Made by a program: the position numbers and the translations under genes | Shown: one piece after another, positions 1 to 9,838 of the stretch | Position numbering within the stretch: position 1 is the stretch's first letter | How the letters are laid out: the number at the start of each line of letters is the position of its first letter | Source of the DNA: Lojkania enalia | Taxonomy: Eukaryota > Ascomycota > Dothideomycetes > Pleosporales | Direction: 5' to 3' | NCBI GenBank assembly: GCA_010094045.1 | Contig: ML986697.1 | Location: 141,703-162,818 of the forward strand | DNA: 21,116 nt | The notes under the pieces: generated by a model | Seen by the model: only the letters and a program-made list of their open reading frames with translations | What the model was told of the DNA's origin: nothing | Database searches by the model: none

Positions 1-640
1 AAGCTTAAAGCTAAGGTTTAGTATCCTTAGGCTGGGGAGAATCTTATCCTATAGGTAGAAGAACTACTTAGATTAGGGTACGGATCCCCTAATAGTTATA
101 CTAATAAAGCAAGCTTTAAAAGTTGGGAATACTTCTCTCTTATTTATCCTTAGGACCTGAAACGCCTGTCACGCCTCTATCTCTTTATTACTTATAATAA
201 AATACGATCGTAGAAGCGAAATTATTTCTTTAGCATTCTTAAACCGATACTAGTCTAATTTAGCTAGGTATTTTAGCTCTAGATACCCTTTTATAGTACT
301 AGAGGTATATCTCTATACTAACGCTATGCGTATACGCTCTATCTAATAGTAATCTATATTAATCTTAAGTCGGTCTAAGATCGAGGCTCGCTATTATTTA
401 AATATAGGTTTATTACTATCTATAAAGCTTTCGATCTTAAGCGTATATTTAGTAAAGTAGATTTAAGGGGGCTTAGGGGTAGCTGAGAGGTTTCTTACTA
501 GGAGAGTCGTAAAAGTTTCTTAATATATTATTAGTTCTAATTCGGTAGTTTATAGAGGTTAATTAGAACTAACAGTTCTCTATTATATTAAACATACAAT
601 CTCCTCCTATAAAATTGCAATTTATTCCTTAAGGGTTAGT
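1..640 (-). pseudogene. gag: gypsy-2 gag, N-terminal part, left copy (RIP-inactivated)
   Basis: The minus strand reads a gag-like frame through TAA and TAG stops that are explained by CAA and CAG codons. Recognisable stretches include FTKYTLKIESF (about 460-430), RASILDRLKI, RFKNAKEIISLL, REVFPTFKA and DKILPSLRILNLSFKL up to the window edge. This is the layout of a fungal Ty3/gypsy capsid region, with helices followed by the 'F..FKA.F' and 'K..P.LR' blocks. The right copy (12400-12866 and 20158-20890) gives the same frame and continues to a zinc knuckle. The start codon was not placed; the frame can be followed upstream to about 640. Stops here are fewer than in the right copy. The protein would have formed the virus-like particle of the element. 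The family call is fairly sure; the exact ends are not. Confidence 0.72.
278..282. other. Empty target site corresponding to the gypsy-1 insertion
   Basis: The left copy has a single TCTAG here (CTAGA on the element strand). In the right copy the same five bases flank gypsy-1 on both sides, at 12862-12866 and 20158-20162. The empty site confirms that CTAGA is a 5-bp target duplication. Confidence 0.85.
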
Positions 641-923
641 TTACTCTAATTTCCCTCTAAATTAGATAGGTTCTTTATTATAGGCCCTATAGAGAGGGGT
701 CCGCCTGTCGTAGAGCCCCCTATAGGAGGTAATAGTTGTTCTATACGCGTAGATAGAAGCTTACTCTTACTACAACTTACGCGTATATCGGTTCTAATAC
801 AGGAATTAGAAGGTAAATTATAGTTAGATATCAGCGGTTGCCTCCGATTCTAATAGGTTATTAGTAGTCTTTAAGTTTCTACCTAGGCGTATTCTACGCG
901 GCTTTTCCAAAGGTAATCCTAAT

Positions 924-925
924 CG
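924..925. other. Empty target site corresponding to the pogo-1 insertion
   Basis: The left copy reads through without interruption at the point where the right copy carries 10349-12218. The two bases here are CG; the flanking dinucleotides in the right copy are TA on both sides. Either RIP changed the right copy, or the two gypsy-2 copies differed at this position when pogo-1 inserted. Confidence 0.7.
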
Positions 926-1376
926 CAGGGGATAGGAAGTTCTAAACCTAAAGGCTTCGGTTAATAAGAGGTCTTTAAGATCCTATCTAGATAACTAAAT
1001 AATTTAATATAACGGTATATAAGTATTATAACCTAAACTAAATCGGGCGTATCTTAGACTTAGACGTATTTAAATAAACAATCGATACGATATTATTAAA
1101 GAGGCTATTACCGATAGTATTAAGTTCTTCTATATAATATAATAGCGCAGGTAAGATAATAGGTCTAAATACAGTATAAATCTACTTAAAGGTATATAGG
1201 AGTGCATAGGGGATTAGGGACCTAGGAATTCTATTAACACCTATAGGCCTTGTACGAAAGGATATAGAAGAACTACTAAGCTACTTATAAGGGAGTATAC
1301 AACTATATACGGAAGGGAAAAGGGGTAGAACCGGGGGTAGGATAAGATAAGCGAAAAGCTTTAGGATAAGGTTGTA

Positions 1377-1378
1377 TA
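1377..1378. other. Empty TA target site corresponding to the pogo-2 insertion
   Basis: On the element strand the left copy reads AGCTTTATATACAACC. In the right copy the same sequence is split after its TA at 8039-8040 and resumes with TA at 9894-9895. This gives a clean TA duplication for pogo-2. Confidence 0.82.
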
Positions 1379-1416
1379 TAAAGCTTTTCGTGGAACAATT
1401 TCTTTGCATCGTTATA

Positions 1417-2351
1417 CTTTCTTAAATTGCCTATAATTTAGGCTTCTTTTCTCTAGTAGTACTTAGATCTATAGGTTCGCCTATATTAGCAGCTTTTACT
1501 AAAAAGCGTACTCTTTAGTAGTATACTTACCTTTTCTTATTTTTAAACTAGTATAGTTTGTTGTTAATTCTTTTTACTAGTTAGAAGTATAATACTAGAT
1601 CCTAAGGTTGTTCTATATATATTATTACCCTTTTTATCTCTATTTTTAATCCTCTACAGAACTTTACTATTATACTATAGTCGTCCTATACAACTTTATT
1701 CGAGAGCTGTTAAAAACTCGATATATATAAGGTAATAGATTCTAGTTAAACTAGGTTATAGAATCTATCTTCTACTACTCGTACTTCGTCGATATCTTTA
1801 AATACTAGTTCAAGTTTCTATTAGAAATATACTAGGCTCGCAAATATTACTTTAGTTTCACTTTTCTAGTATTCTTCTATATAGTTCTTAAAATCTATTA
1901 GAAAGGACTAGAACTAGTTAAATAGTTTACCTATTAAGTAGGCTCCTATAAATAGTACTTTCTTATTCTTATACTAGATAATATCTAAGTTAGTATTAAT
2001 ATAAATCCTTACTATTACTAGAAATCTCTTAAGTTTAGACCTAGTTCTATTAAACTTATTAAGTAGTACTAGCTTAATTTATTACTAATAATATATTATT
2101 AGTAGCGCTCTTTCGACTTATTTAAGTTTCTAGATAATTCCCGCGAGTTCTATTCTTTACTTACTATTAACTATTCCTTATATTTCTTTAAAACTTTTAA
2201 GAAGACTATTTTAAATCTCTTTTAGGCTTCTTATCTATTTATCTACTAGAACTAGTTATTTCTATTATTATATTAATTCGTTCTGCATTCTTATAAATAT
2301 AGTTATCGTATCTACCTCCGAAAAGGTAGCCTTACTAGCTAATCCCGACAT
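1417..2351 (-). pseudogene. gag: Ty3-like gag (gypsy-3B), 5' end present, 3' side cut off by gypsy-2
   Basis: A minus-strand frame opens at a rare surviving ATG (2349-2351) with MSGLASKATFSEVDTI and can be followed to 1417 through RIP-type stops. Diagnostic capsid blocks are NKFNRTRSKLKRFL, KVLFIGAYLIGK, a KVIFASLVYF segment, then KFCRGLKIEIKRV and IGEPIDLS near the end. This order (GTR.KL..FL, then YL.G.....WF, then FY.GLK.E.K) is typical of capsids from fungal chromovirus-type Ty3 elements. I read the Asn and Arg in 'FNRTRSKL' as RIP forms of Asp and Gly. The frame stops at 1416/1417, exactly where the gypsy-2 LTR begins, so the rest of this element should lie beyond gypsy-2, off the left edge. 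Whether it belongs to the same family as the chromovirus pol at 6320-7990 is unknown; both lie on the minus strand. Confidence 0.75.
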
Positions 2352-2660
2352 TCTACTTGCGTGAGTTTCTTACGTTACTTACTAAAGGTATCTCTTTCCT
2401 TATAACTAGGGTAGTCTAACTAGTTTCACTTCTTCTAGCTTTACGAGGGTAGTTAAAGTATAACAGCCTCTAATTAGCTAGGTGTAGGATAGAGTAATAA
2501 CTAAGAATAATTATATACTATAAGGGGATTATTTTTATAGGCTTATAATAGAAGTATATAAGTAGAGTATATAAAGGATATTTAAGTTAATTATAAAGAG
2601 CTATAAAGGTTAGAGTTATAAGGTTATTAAATATAATTTAATTCCCTTACTATTTCTTCC
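2352..2660 (-). other. Presumed 5' leader/LTR of gypsy-3B; no gene seen
   Basis: This stretch lies directly upstream of the gag start at 2351, where the leader and 5' LTR of that element are expected. I see no coding frame in it and could not fix LTR edges, because the matching 3' LTR is not in the window. Confidence 0.35.
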
Positions 2661-2667
2661 TACTTGG

Positions 2668-2737
2668 TTATTTAGCTAACTAAGCGACTGAGTATATTTA
2701 GTTATTTAGTTAACTAAGCTACTAAGCGCGTTATATA
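2668..2737. repeat. Subterminal repeat, probable terminal inverted repeat region of a pogo relic
   Basis: Two near copies of GTTATTTAG(C/T)TAACTAAGC lie in tandem here, followed by CTAAGCGCG. Such iterated motifs next to a transposase C-terminus (2760-3090) are typical of pogo/Fot1 ends. No matching opposite end was found, so the terminus call is tentative. Confidence 0.4.
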
Positions 2738-2759
2738 TCTTATATTAGCTTTATTCTTC

Positions 2760-3090
2760 TAGCTATATAGAGTTCTAAATCTCGATTAAGTCTAATATAG
2801 GGTTTCCTACAGGAGCATCTATAATAACTACCTTATTAGCTTTCTTCTCTCTTATCTTCTTAGTCTCTTCTAAAGCAACATACTTTTTATACTAAATCTT
2901 ATCCTTATATAACTTAGCTGCCTTCTTTAGCTCTACTATCTCTACTTTTTAAAGTTACTACTTCTTAATCTTCTACTCCTTAATTAACTAACAAATATAT
3001 ACCTCTCTTACTTTCCTTAGTAACTAGAATATTACTCTACTATAATACTTCTTATACTATTAAAGATCTAGAGCTTTACTCTTCTTTTTA
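2760..3090 (-). pseudogene. Pogo/Fot1-type transposase, C-terminal tail fragment
   Basis: The minus strand reads a lysine- and glutamate-rich, coiled-coil-like stretch: VEIVELKKAAKLYKDKI, then KYVALEETKKIREKKANK, ending NPILDLIEI before a stop. Basic coiled tails of this kind close the transposases of fungal pogo/Fot1 elements. The same kind of tail follows the DDE domain in pogo-1 (about 11700-12100). No DDE motif is present, because the sequence changes orientation at about 3099. The family call rests on composition and on the surrounding pogo pieces, so it is moderate only. Confidence 0.4.
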
Positions 3091-3098
3091 GAATATAG

Positions 3099-3503
3099 TT
3101 TATAAGAGTACTATTAGTATAAGTATATTATTAACTCTATTAACTTTTAATAATATATAATAAGTAAACTATAATACCTTAAACAATTATAATTTAATTA
3201 TCCTATAATAAAAGAGGTATCTTTTTTACTATATTAGCTATTAATAAAAATTAGATTTAAAGTAAAAATCGTACTACTATAATATTTAATATTTCTTAAT
3301 TAATACTATATAACTAATATATTAGAATTAATATATAATATAATTATAAGCCTAAATTGAAAAAGTTTATTAAACTAGAAAAGAAGATAATTATAAAGTA
3401 TATATTTAATCTAAATTTATAAAAGTTTCTACCTATATTAGATATTATATAAGATATAGTAGATTAACTACTTACTAAGTATAGTATAGGCTAAATTAGC
3501 TAG
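3099..3503 (+). pseudogene. Pogo/Fot1-type transposase, N-terminal fragment
   Basis: The plus strand contains LKKFIKLEKKIIIKYIFNL from about 3354, followed by LPILDII, DIVD and LLTKYSIG. This is the CENP-B/Tc5-type helix-turn-helix region (KLT.LEE..I..YIL.L....F.P.L..V.DMA..LL). The same block is seen in pogo-2 (minus, near 9625) and in the relic at 4232-5690 (near 4500). The start at about 3099 is chosen because ATAAGAGTACTATTAGTATA there resembles the repeat at 3703. The distance from it to the HTH (about 255 bases) also matches the roughly 270 bases in pogo-2. The fragment ends where the 3504 inverted repeat begins. Confidence 0.5.
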
Positions 3504-3705
3504 TATAATAATACTATAATACCTCTATACCTATACTACCCCTATTATAATATTTAAACTAGTTACTTATAATAGTTATTAGCTACTAGCTAGAATATAA
3601 CCAACTTATTATAACTATAATAGAAGAAGCTTTTACTAATCTAGCTATTTTATATAATAGTATAGATCTAGCTTTTATAAAAACCTATATAATATAGTTT
3701 ATAAG
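3504..3705 (+). repeat. Long inverted repeat, left arm (about 200 bp)
   Basis: This arm matches the reverse complement of 5700-5903. Shared blocks include TATAATAATACTATAATACC, CTATACTACC, AATATAACCAACTTAT, TTTTACTAATCTAGCTA and ATAAAAACCTATAT. Mismatches are mostly C/T or G/A, with a few small gaps. The arms may be long terminal inverted repeats of one 2.4-kb element, or two remnant ends brought together by nested insertion. Confidence 0.65.
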
Positions 3706-4231
3706 TAAGTTATTAGTATAAGTAAGCTATTACTCTACTAAAATTTAAACAATTTAATTATAATAACTATTAACTATATATATATATATATTATAGAAAG
3801 TAATAGTCTATTAGATTATTTAATACCTATACTATTAATTTAGTATATTTAAGTATTATAGCTAGGCTGTTTATAATATTTACAGCTCTATTAAGACTAG
3901 CTACTCTTCTATAATTAAATACTCCAATTATAAATTTCCTTATTAATTTACCCTTTAACGTTATTTTAATTAATTATATTCTTACTTATAGCCTTTATTA
4001 GAATTTCGTACTTCTATAATTACTTTCTTTTCTATTATTTTCGCTTTATTATAACCTTATTTACTTAAAGCTTTTAATTTAATTAGCTATTAGCGCGATT
4101 AAATATATTATTATTATAATACTCTTTTAAAGTTAATTAAAGGCTATAATAATTAATATAGATATTAAATTTTAATATTACTAAATTCTACTATAAATTA
4201 TTATTAATTAAGCCTCTAGTTTATAATATAT
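3706..4231 (-). other. Strongly AT-rich stretch with a possible minus-strand transposase tail
   Basis: Near 3960-4110 the minus strand reads a basic, Lys/Glu/Arg-rich segment (ENNRKESN in one frame, IIEKKVIIEVRNSNKGYK in another). It resembles the coiled C-terminal tail of the other pogo relics, but no motif is decisive. A (TA)n run sits near 3778-3792. CpA and TpG are almost completely absent. I assign no gene with confidence. Confidence 0.25.
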
Positions 4232-5690
4232 TTTATAAGTAAGTTACCTACTTAAGTAAGTTGCCTACTTTTATTAAGAAGTTATATCCTACCTACTTAT
4301 AACATAATATAGTAACTACCTTAACCTTAATTAATTTATTAAGAAGGTTAAATATTACTAGCTATTTTAGCTATTAATTAAGATTAAATTTAGAGCGTAT
4401 AAAATATTATAACTATCTATAGTATCCCCTAAATAATACTTAGAGACTAATATACTAGTAAACCTTTATAATATAATTATAAGCCTAATTTAAAGAAGCT
4501 TACGAAGCTAGAAGAATTAACTATAATATAGTATATACTAAACCTATTATTTTATAGATACCCTCCTATAATTAATAGTATATAAGATATAGCTAACTAT
4601 TTACTTAGAGCTTACTCTATAGACTAGATTAGTAAAAACTAGCTAATAAACTTTATTAATTGTATTTTTAAGCTTAAATATATTTCTATTAAAAATACAA
4701 CTATTAAAGAACTTTTTATAAGAATCCTAAAGTTATTAGTAGTTAATTTAATCTAGTATATAATACTAAAGTAAAGTATAGTATTACTAATAATAATATC
4801 TATAATTTTAATAAGATAAGCTTTTAGATAAGTATTATATCTACTAGTAAAGTAGTTACTAGTATTAAGTTATTAGCTAGTTAACTAAAATTATTATAGC
4901 TAGGTAATTGCGAGTAGATAATAGTTATTTAAGCTATTAGCGCTTATAATAATACTATTCTACTATTTATTATTTTTACTAGTAAGTAGTACCTCTCTAT
5001 ATAGTATTAGAGTAATAATATACTATCTAGAGGAGTAATTATACTAAGTAATAATAGATAGATAAATAATAAGCTTACAATTAAATAGTTAGAGTATTTT
5101 AATTAGTATATAAGGTAGTATATAATAGGCGCTTATCGTCTACTAGTTATTAATAGCTATAAGAACTATAGATCTACTAAATTTTAGCTACTCTATAAAG
5201 AGAAGAATATTATTCTATTATATATACTAGTATATTTATTATATCTACTATAGCTTCTAAATATAAGCTACTTCTTACTATTAAAGAAAGTATATAGGCG
5301 TAAGATTAATAAGTTTATATAAGCTAGTATCTACTATATTATAAAGTTTAACTTTCTACTAACCTTTTATATAGTATATTAGTATTATATTACTAAAGCT
5401 AATATATATATAAGCTTTTAAGGTACTAGTCTAATACTATATAATTCTAATATAATACTATTAAAATTTAATATTAAGCTTTATACTCTATTACTACTAC
5501 TAGTAGCTAGTTGCTTTTAGGAGTTAAAAATACTAACTAATACTATTAAATTAGGGTTTTAAATAATACTAATTTAAGACTATATTACTAGATATTAGAA
5601 TAGTATTATAAATACTTATATATAGTTAGTTAATTATATTTTAGATAGTTAACTCTATTACTATATACTATATATAAATATTAAAATATT
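4232..5690 (+). pseudogene. Pogo/Fot1-type transposase relic 'pogo-3'
   Basis: The plus strand carries a full-length but stop-riddled DDE_1 transposase. The HTH block LKKLTKLEELTII lies near 4490. DIANYLLRAYSID follows, then NNIYNFNKISF at about 4795-4825, corresponding to the first catalytic block (NFDETGF in relatives). RLLVINSYKNY lies at about 5135-5170 (LLIIDGHGSH in relatives), then LLNISYFLLLKKVY near 5260-5300 and a tail with ASFRGTGLIPYN-like residues. Two catalytic Asp codons read Asn: 4810-4812 and 5152-5154, both preceded by T. The left end is set at ATAAGTAAGTTACCTACTT (about 4232), by analogy with the pogo-2 ends. The right end was not found. This is among the most heavily mutated parts of the window. 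Confidence 0.68.
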
Positions 5691-5699
5691 ATATAAAAA

Positions 5700-5903
5700 A
5701 TAGAAATATCTATATAATATAGGTTTTTATAGAAGTTAGGTTTATACTATTATATAAGCTAGCTAGATTAGTAAAATCTTCCTCTATTATAGTTAAGATA
5801 AGTTGGTTATATTTTAGCTAGTAGTTAATAGTTGTTACTAACAGCTAGTTCGGGTATTATAATAAAGGTAGTATAGATATAGAGGTATTATAGTATTATT
5901 ATA
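5700..5903 (-). repeat. Long inverted repeat, right arm (about 200 bp)
   Basis: The reverse complement matches 3504-3705 (see the left arm). The outer edge is set at 5903, beyond which the two flanks no longer agree. The pogo-3 relic lies between the arms. Confidence 0.65.
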
Positions 5904-6319
5904 ATAGTACTCTCCTTTTAATTATAAACTTTTATAAGTTAGGTTTTTATATTATATTTAGGTTATTTAAAATTAAATAGTAGTTATTAATACTAGTATT
6001 AGTTAAAATTATAGGTATATTAATATAATTAGTTATTATTATATAGTAGTACTATACTAGAAGTTAAGCTAGGTTATATATATATTAGTATAACTAGTAG
6101 TTAATAGTAGTACTATATTAAGGATTAAGTTAGTTTAATTTATATAGTAGTATTATACTAGAAATTAGGTTAGTTTAATTTATATAATAGTATTATACTA
6201 GAAATTAGTAGTAATATTATTACTAGTATTATATTAGTATAATATTATTATAAGCGTCTAAGAATATATTTAAATTAGATTCTAGTACCTAATTAAAAAT
6301 CTAGATATAATATTATATT
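5904..6319 (-). other. Non-coding stretch, probably 3' untranslated region/LTR of the chromovirus
   Basis: This stretch lies just downstream of the chromodomain end of the chromovirus on the minus strand, where the 3' LTR is expected. No coding frame is recognisable. It contains the 40-bp tandem repeats at 6101-6208. LTR edges could not be fixed without a second LTR. Confidence 0.35.
6101..6208. repeat. Tandem repeat, 40-bp unit, about 2.7 copies plus a distant copy
   Basis: Units at 6101-6140 and 6141-6180 and a partial unit at 6181-6208 share TAGTAGTATTATACTAGAAA-like sequence at exact 40-base spacing. A related unit lies at 6039-6078. Differences are mainly C/T and G/A. Repeats of this kind occur in LTR promoter regions; the placement fits, but function is inference. 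Confidence 0.7.
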
Positions 6320-7990
6320 TAAGTCTTATTTATTTAAGTTTCTAGCATAATAATCTTCTATAGTAGTTATCTTAATAAAGTTACTAGCTAAATACTATTC
6401 TAGGTTATAATAGCTAGTCTACTTAACTAGATATTTATACTAGCGTTTCTATTAGTTATAATAGAAGTCTTCTATTTACTTAATAAGGTATTCTAGTTTT
6501 CTATTAATCTTAATAGGTTTAGGGTTATATATTTATTAACTAGATAAGTAGTTAAACGATTTAGATACTAGTTATAATAGTAATATATAGAATATAAGAT
6601 ATATTTTAGCTAATTTAGGTAGCTTTAGTCTATAAGCATATAAGAATACCTTTATAATAATCTTATAAAAGCTTATATTCTTTTAGTTAAGCTTTTTTAA
6701 CAGTCTTTATATATATATATTTCTAGCATCTAGTTAGACTAGATTACTAACCTAGTAGTTAGGAGCTAGTATATACTTATAGTTAGTATACTTTTATTAA
6801 AACGCTTATATCTAGGTAAGTTCTTTTCTAATATACTCTATAATATTCTTTATCTTATTAACTAGTCTATTAGCTTTCTAGACTATTAGAGACTACTTTA
6901 GTAGTTAATAAATCTCTATAGGTAGTTTAAAGTCTATTTAAAAGTACTAGTTAAAGTAGACTAAAAATAGAGAAACTTTTATTAATTTAAATACTATATT
7001 ATTTACTTTAAACTATACTATTAGTAGCTATTTAACTTAGTTATCTTATTTATAGCTAGTATAGGCTTAGAGAACTTGTTCTATTACTATGTTAGTATTC
7101 TCTATCTAGCTATTAGTCTTTTAATAGAAGCTAGTTAATATATATATATTAATTTATAGCTATCTATAAAATTCTTAATAGAAGATAGAAATAAACTATA
7201 TTCTACAGTCGGACGTAATAATATATAGTAGTTTATAGTAAACCTATATATAGTAATAGAATAGTTAGATAATATTAGAAACTTTAATTCTTATATATAG
7301 TATTAGGTGTCTATATTTATTAAGCCTATTAACTACTACTATAATATTTATATAATCTTCTAATTCTAATAGATTAATTATAAAATCTATAAAGATATCT
7401 TAAAACCTTTATTTAAGTATAGATAATAGTTTTAGTAATCTATAGTACTTTTCTCTAAAAGCCTTACTTCTTTAATATATATAATAACAGCCTATATATT
7501 ATTATACTAAGTTAAATATTCTTAACTAATAGTACTCGTACTAGAGTAGTTTTAAGGTTTTTCCTTAACTAGAGTATCTACTAGATAGTAAGTTATAAAC
7601 AGCTTATAGCAGCTTAAACTTTAGCTTATTATAGTCTAGTACTATAAGCTAATCTTAATAGTATAATTAGTTATTATACTTTTTATAGTTAGCTAGAGTT
7701 AAAAGTTTAGATTAATAAGTTCCTTTTCTTAGTAGTTTTAAAGTATTTTAGATTAAATTATCGTTCGGGTATTCTTTATTAATAATTTCTATAATTAATT
7801 AGCCTACTTCTATCTATTAAAATAGTTTAGAACGAAGTAATATCTATTAACAACCTTTATAGATCTTTTCTTATATAAACTTATCCTATAACCTTTAAGT
7901 TAAAGTATTAGACTTCTTTCTAAGTTTTTTAGATTAATATATAATACTAAAGTTAAACTTTAATAGATATTCTAATTAATAGGCTTATTA
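6320..7990 (-). pseudogene. pol: Chromovirus pol, 3' part: RNase H tail, integrase, GPY/F module and chromodomain
   Basis: One minus-strand frame runs through RIP stops. It starts with an RNase H tail (about 7990-7800). The integrase zinc finger follows, with ...GKTLKLL, a CCHIC-like site read as CYYIY, and RSKAFREK near 7450. In the core the catalytic residues survive: Asp 7385-7387 (IDFI), Asp 7208-7210 (TSD) and Glu 7100-7102. The spacing between the second Asp and the Glu is D(35)E. A GPY/F block (VFLYAYRLKLPKLAKIY) lies near 6660-6600. The frame closes with a chromodomain (YKYLVK..., then NFIKITTIEDYYARN) at about 6512-6335. A chromodomain after integrase defines chromoviruses and directs integration to particular chromatin. 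The 5' half (gag, protease, RT) is missing: gypsy-2 begins at 8001, right after the RNase H tail. Confidence 0.82.
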
Positions 7991-8040
7991 GTAGCTTAAC
8001 TATAATAATGCGAAGAAATCGTTCTATAAAAAGCTTTATA

Positions 8041-8095
8041 ACGTAAGTAGTAAGTAAGTATGCTAGGTAAGTAAGCGCGCTACTTTATCAACTTT
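8041..8095 (+). repeat. pogo-2 terminal inverted repeat, left
   Basis: This arm pairs with 9839-9893 over 55 bases without gaps, and every mismatch I saw is a C/T or G/A transition. It holds iterated GTAAGTAAG motifs, plausible transposase binding sites. Confidence 0.88.
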
Positions 8096-8149
8096 TTCAA
8101 CTATTCTAGTAATATATTTTCACAACGTATTAAAATACTACAAATATAA

Positions 8150-9830
8150 TATATATCTTCGATTAAATAGTATCTATAGTACTCTTCTCGCACGTATATA
8201 AGTTATGCCCAGTCTCTCTATAGCGACTATAGTATATAGAAGCCTACCGACTTATACCTAATCGCGCCTTACCTTAACGTATTTTACCCTCTAACTACTG
8301 CTCAACTACTATTTAAGTAATAATCTCCTCTTCCTCTACTTTTAATAAGGTGCCTTACTTCTAAATCCGCTTCTTTTTATGCTGTTTACGCGTTATAGCA
8401 GCCTTATTTACTTTCTTAAGGCTAGTAACTTAACCCTTTAGTAATGTAGCTAAATAAAGTATTACCTCAGCACCTTTTTCGAGCTAATTAATTGCTATAA
8501 TAATAGAAGTAGGTAATAAGCTTTTATACCTTTAAATCTAATCGCGAATTAATATTAATTAAGCTTTTAATTCGCGCTGGTTGCTTAGTATTTTAGCTTC
8601 CTATATAAGAACCTCTAGCGCAAGTAGTATTAGTATATAAAGTTTTATATTAAGCTTTAATATTACTACTTCTAGATTATATAGAATTAAACCGGCCCCT
8701 TAAAAGCTTGCGCGGATATTATCCTTTATAATTAATTGCTAGTAGATAGTACGGAAAGTTAGAAGAAACTTAAGCTTTATAATATAATTAATATAGTCGC
8801 GGATTAGGCTCTTAATCTAACTACTATACGCTCGCTTTAACAGCGAGAAGTAACCTATATTAAAAGGCTGTAAGAGGTGTAATAAGTACGACGGTATATA
8901 GAGAGTATAGATCTTATTCTCCTTATAAATTACTTAGAATTCGAGCGAGTTATAGCTCTTATAGTTATTAAGAATAAGTAGTTGCTATACGTCTACTCAA
9001 CGGTCCTTTATATATACGATAAAATGCTTTAGCTACTTAACTCCAAGATTATTAGTTGTCTATCTATTATCGCTTAGTCCGATAGCCTAATTCTTAGGTA
9101 TATTATTACCCTTATACTAGGTAGAAAGGTGGTATTAGCTAGTAAAGATAATAAAAGGCGGGATCGCCCACCTAGTAGTATTAATTCTCTAGATTACTGT
9201 AACCTACTTATAATTCCCTAGCTATATAGCTTTTAGCCGACTACATCTTTCTAAGCTAGTAATAACTAGCTTAAATAATATCTTACCTATTATAAAGCCA
9301 GCTTTATTAAAATTGTAGACATTCTTATTATAGATACTATATATAGCTTTCGTACGTGTTATAAGCTTAAACTAGACTATAATAATTTTAGGATCTTCGT
9401 ATAAAGCTCTCTAATAATTATACGGTCGATTAAATCGTATTTTAAGGCTATTTATTCGCTTAATAAAGTTCCTAAGCTATTTCTAGCTAACCTATCCAGC
9501 GCTGTGCTTAGTAAGCAGCTTATCTACTATATCTTATACAGTATTTAGAGAGGGTATAAATTCTTACAAATCTAGGTCAAGTATATATATAATAATAGCC
9601 TCCTCTTCTAGCTTAGTAAGCTTCTTTAAATTTAGCTTATAATTATATTATATAGTAATTCCGTCGCGTTATTAATATATTGTTCTTTAAGAGACGTTAT
9701 ATATAGAAGCAGCGCGTCTTTCGCTTTAAAGTTGCTTATTATTAATAGCTAAGATAGCTAGAGAAATATCTACTTTATTACAGCTAGATTAGGTATTTAT
9801 AGGTTAAACTATTATTATTAGAAGGTAGAG
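8150..9830 (-). pseudogene. pogo-2 transposase (DDE_1), RIP-inactivated
   Basis: The minus-strand frame begins near 9830. It contains the CENP-B/Tc5-type HTH (LKKLTKLEEEAIIIYILDLDL near 9630-9565), then RNFIKRI and YEDPKIII. Next is VYNFNKAGF, with the first catalytic Asp read as Asn at 9306-9308. LLILNNYKSYNSLEF follows, with the second Asp read as Asn at 8967-8969. LHLLQPFNIGYFSLLKRAY lies at about 8895-8840, and a tail runs towards 8150. Relatives have NFDE.GF, LLI.DGHGSH and LLQPLDVGCFSPLK at these places. All landmarks are in one frame, so no net frameshift is needed. No minus-strand ATG remains near the start, so the true start is not known. The protein would cut and paste the element through its TIRs in the nucleus; both Asp changes would abolish catalysis. 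Confidence 0.82.
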
Positions 9831-9838
9831 TATTATAT

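Larger units (their letters stand above)
1..1416 (-). mobile_element. Ty3/gypsy element 'gypsy-2', left copy: 5' LTR/leader and start of gag, truncated by window edge
   Basis: The reverse complement of this block aligns with the plus strand of four later segments: 8001-8040, 9894-10348, 12219-12866 and 20158-20444. It is therefore the same element as the interrupted right copy, in inverted orientation. The alignment starts abruptly at 1416, where the element's own strand begins TATAACGATGC; I read this as a 5' LTR that originally began TG, altered by RIP. The gag part occupies about 1-640, and the LTR and leader lie between there and 1416. The LTR 3' edge cannot be placed because no 3' LTR is in the window. 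This copy keeps more CpG, CpA and TpG than the right copy, so it is less mutated. It carries none of the three insertions seen on the right. Identification as Ty3/gypsy rests on its gag and on the protease of the right copy. Confidence 0.85.

Noticed and set aside
2040..2460. A plus-strand frame rich in Leu and Ser as a membrane protein gene
   Set aside because: The opposite strand carries a clear gag frame with a start at 2349-2351. The plus-strand reading is its complement and has stops and no motif.
3778..3796. (TA)n microsatellite as a possible centromere or origin element
   Set aside because: Short TA runs are expected where CpA and TpG have been converted to TpA. There is no array and no sequence support for such a role.
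5904..6319. Continuation of a pogo transposase after the right inverted-repeat arm
   Set aside because: No HTH or DDE block follows in any frame I tried, and the position fits the 3' end of the minus-strand chromovirus better.
8041..8095. Iterated GTAAGTAAG motifs as a CRISPR-like or regulatory array
   Set aside because: They form one arm of a 55-bp terminal inverted repeat paired with 9839-9893 and bounded by a TA duplication.
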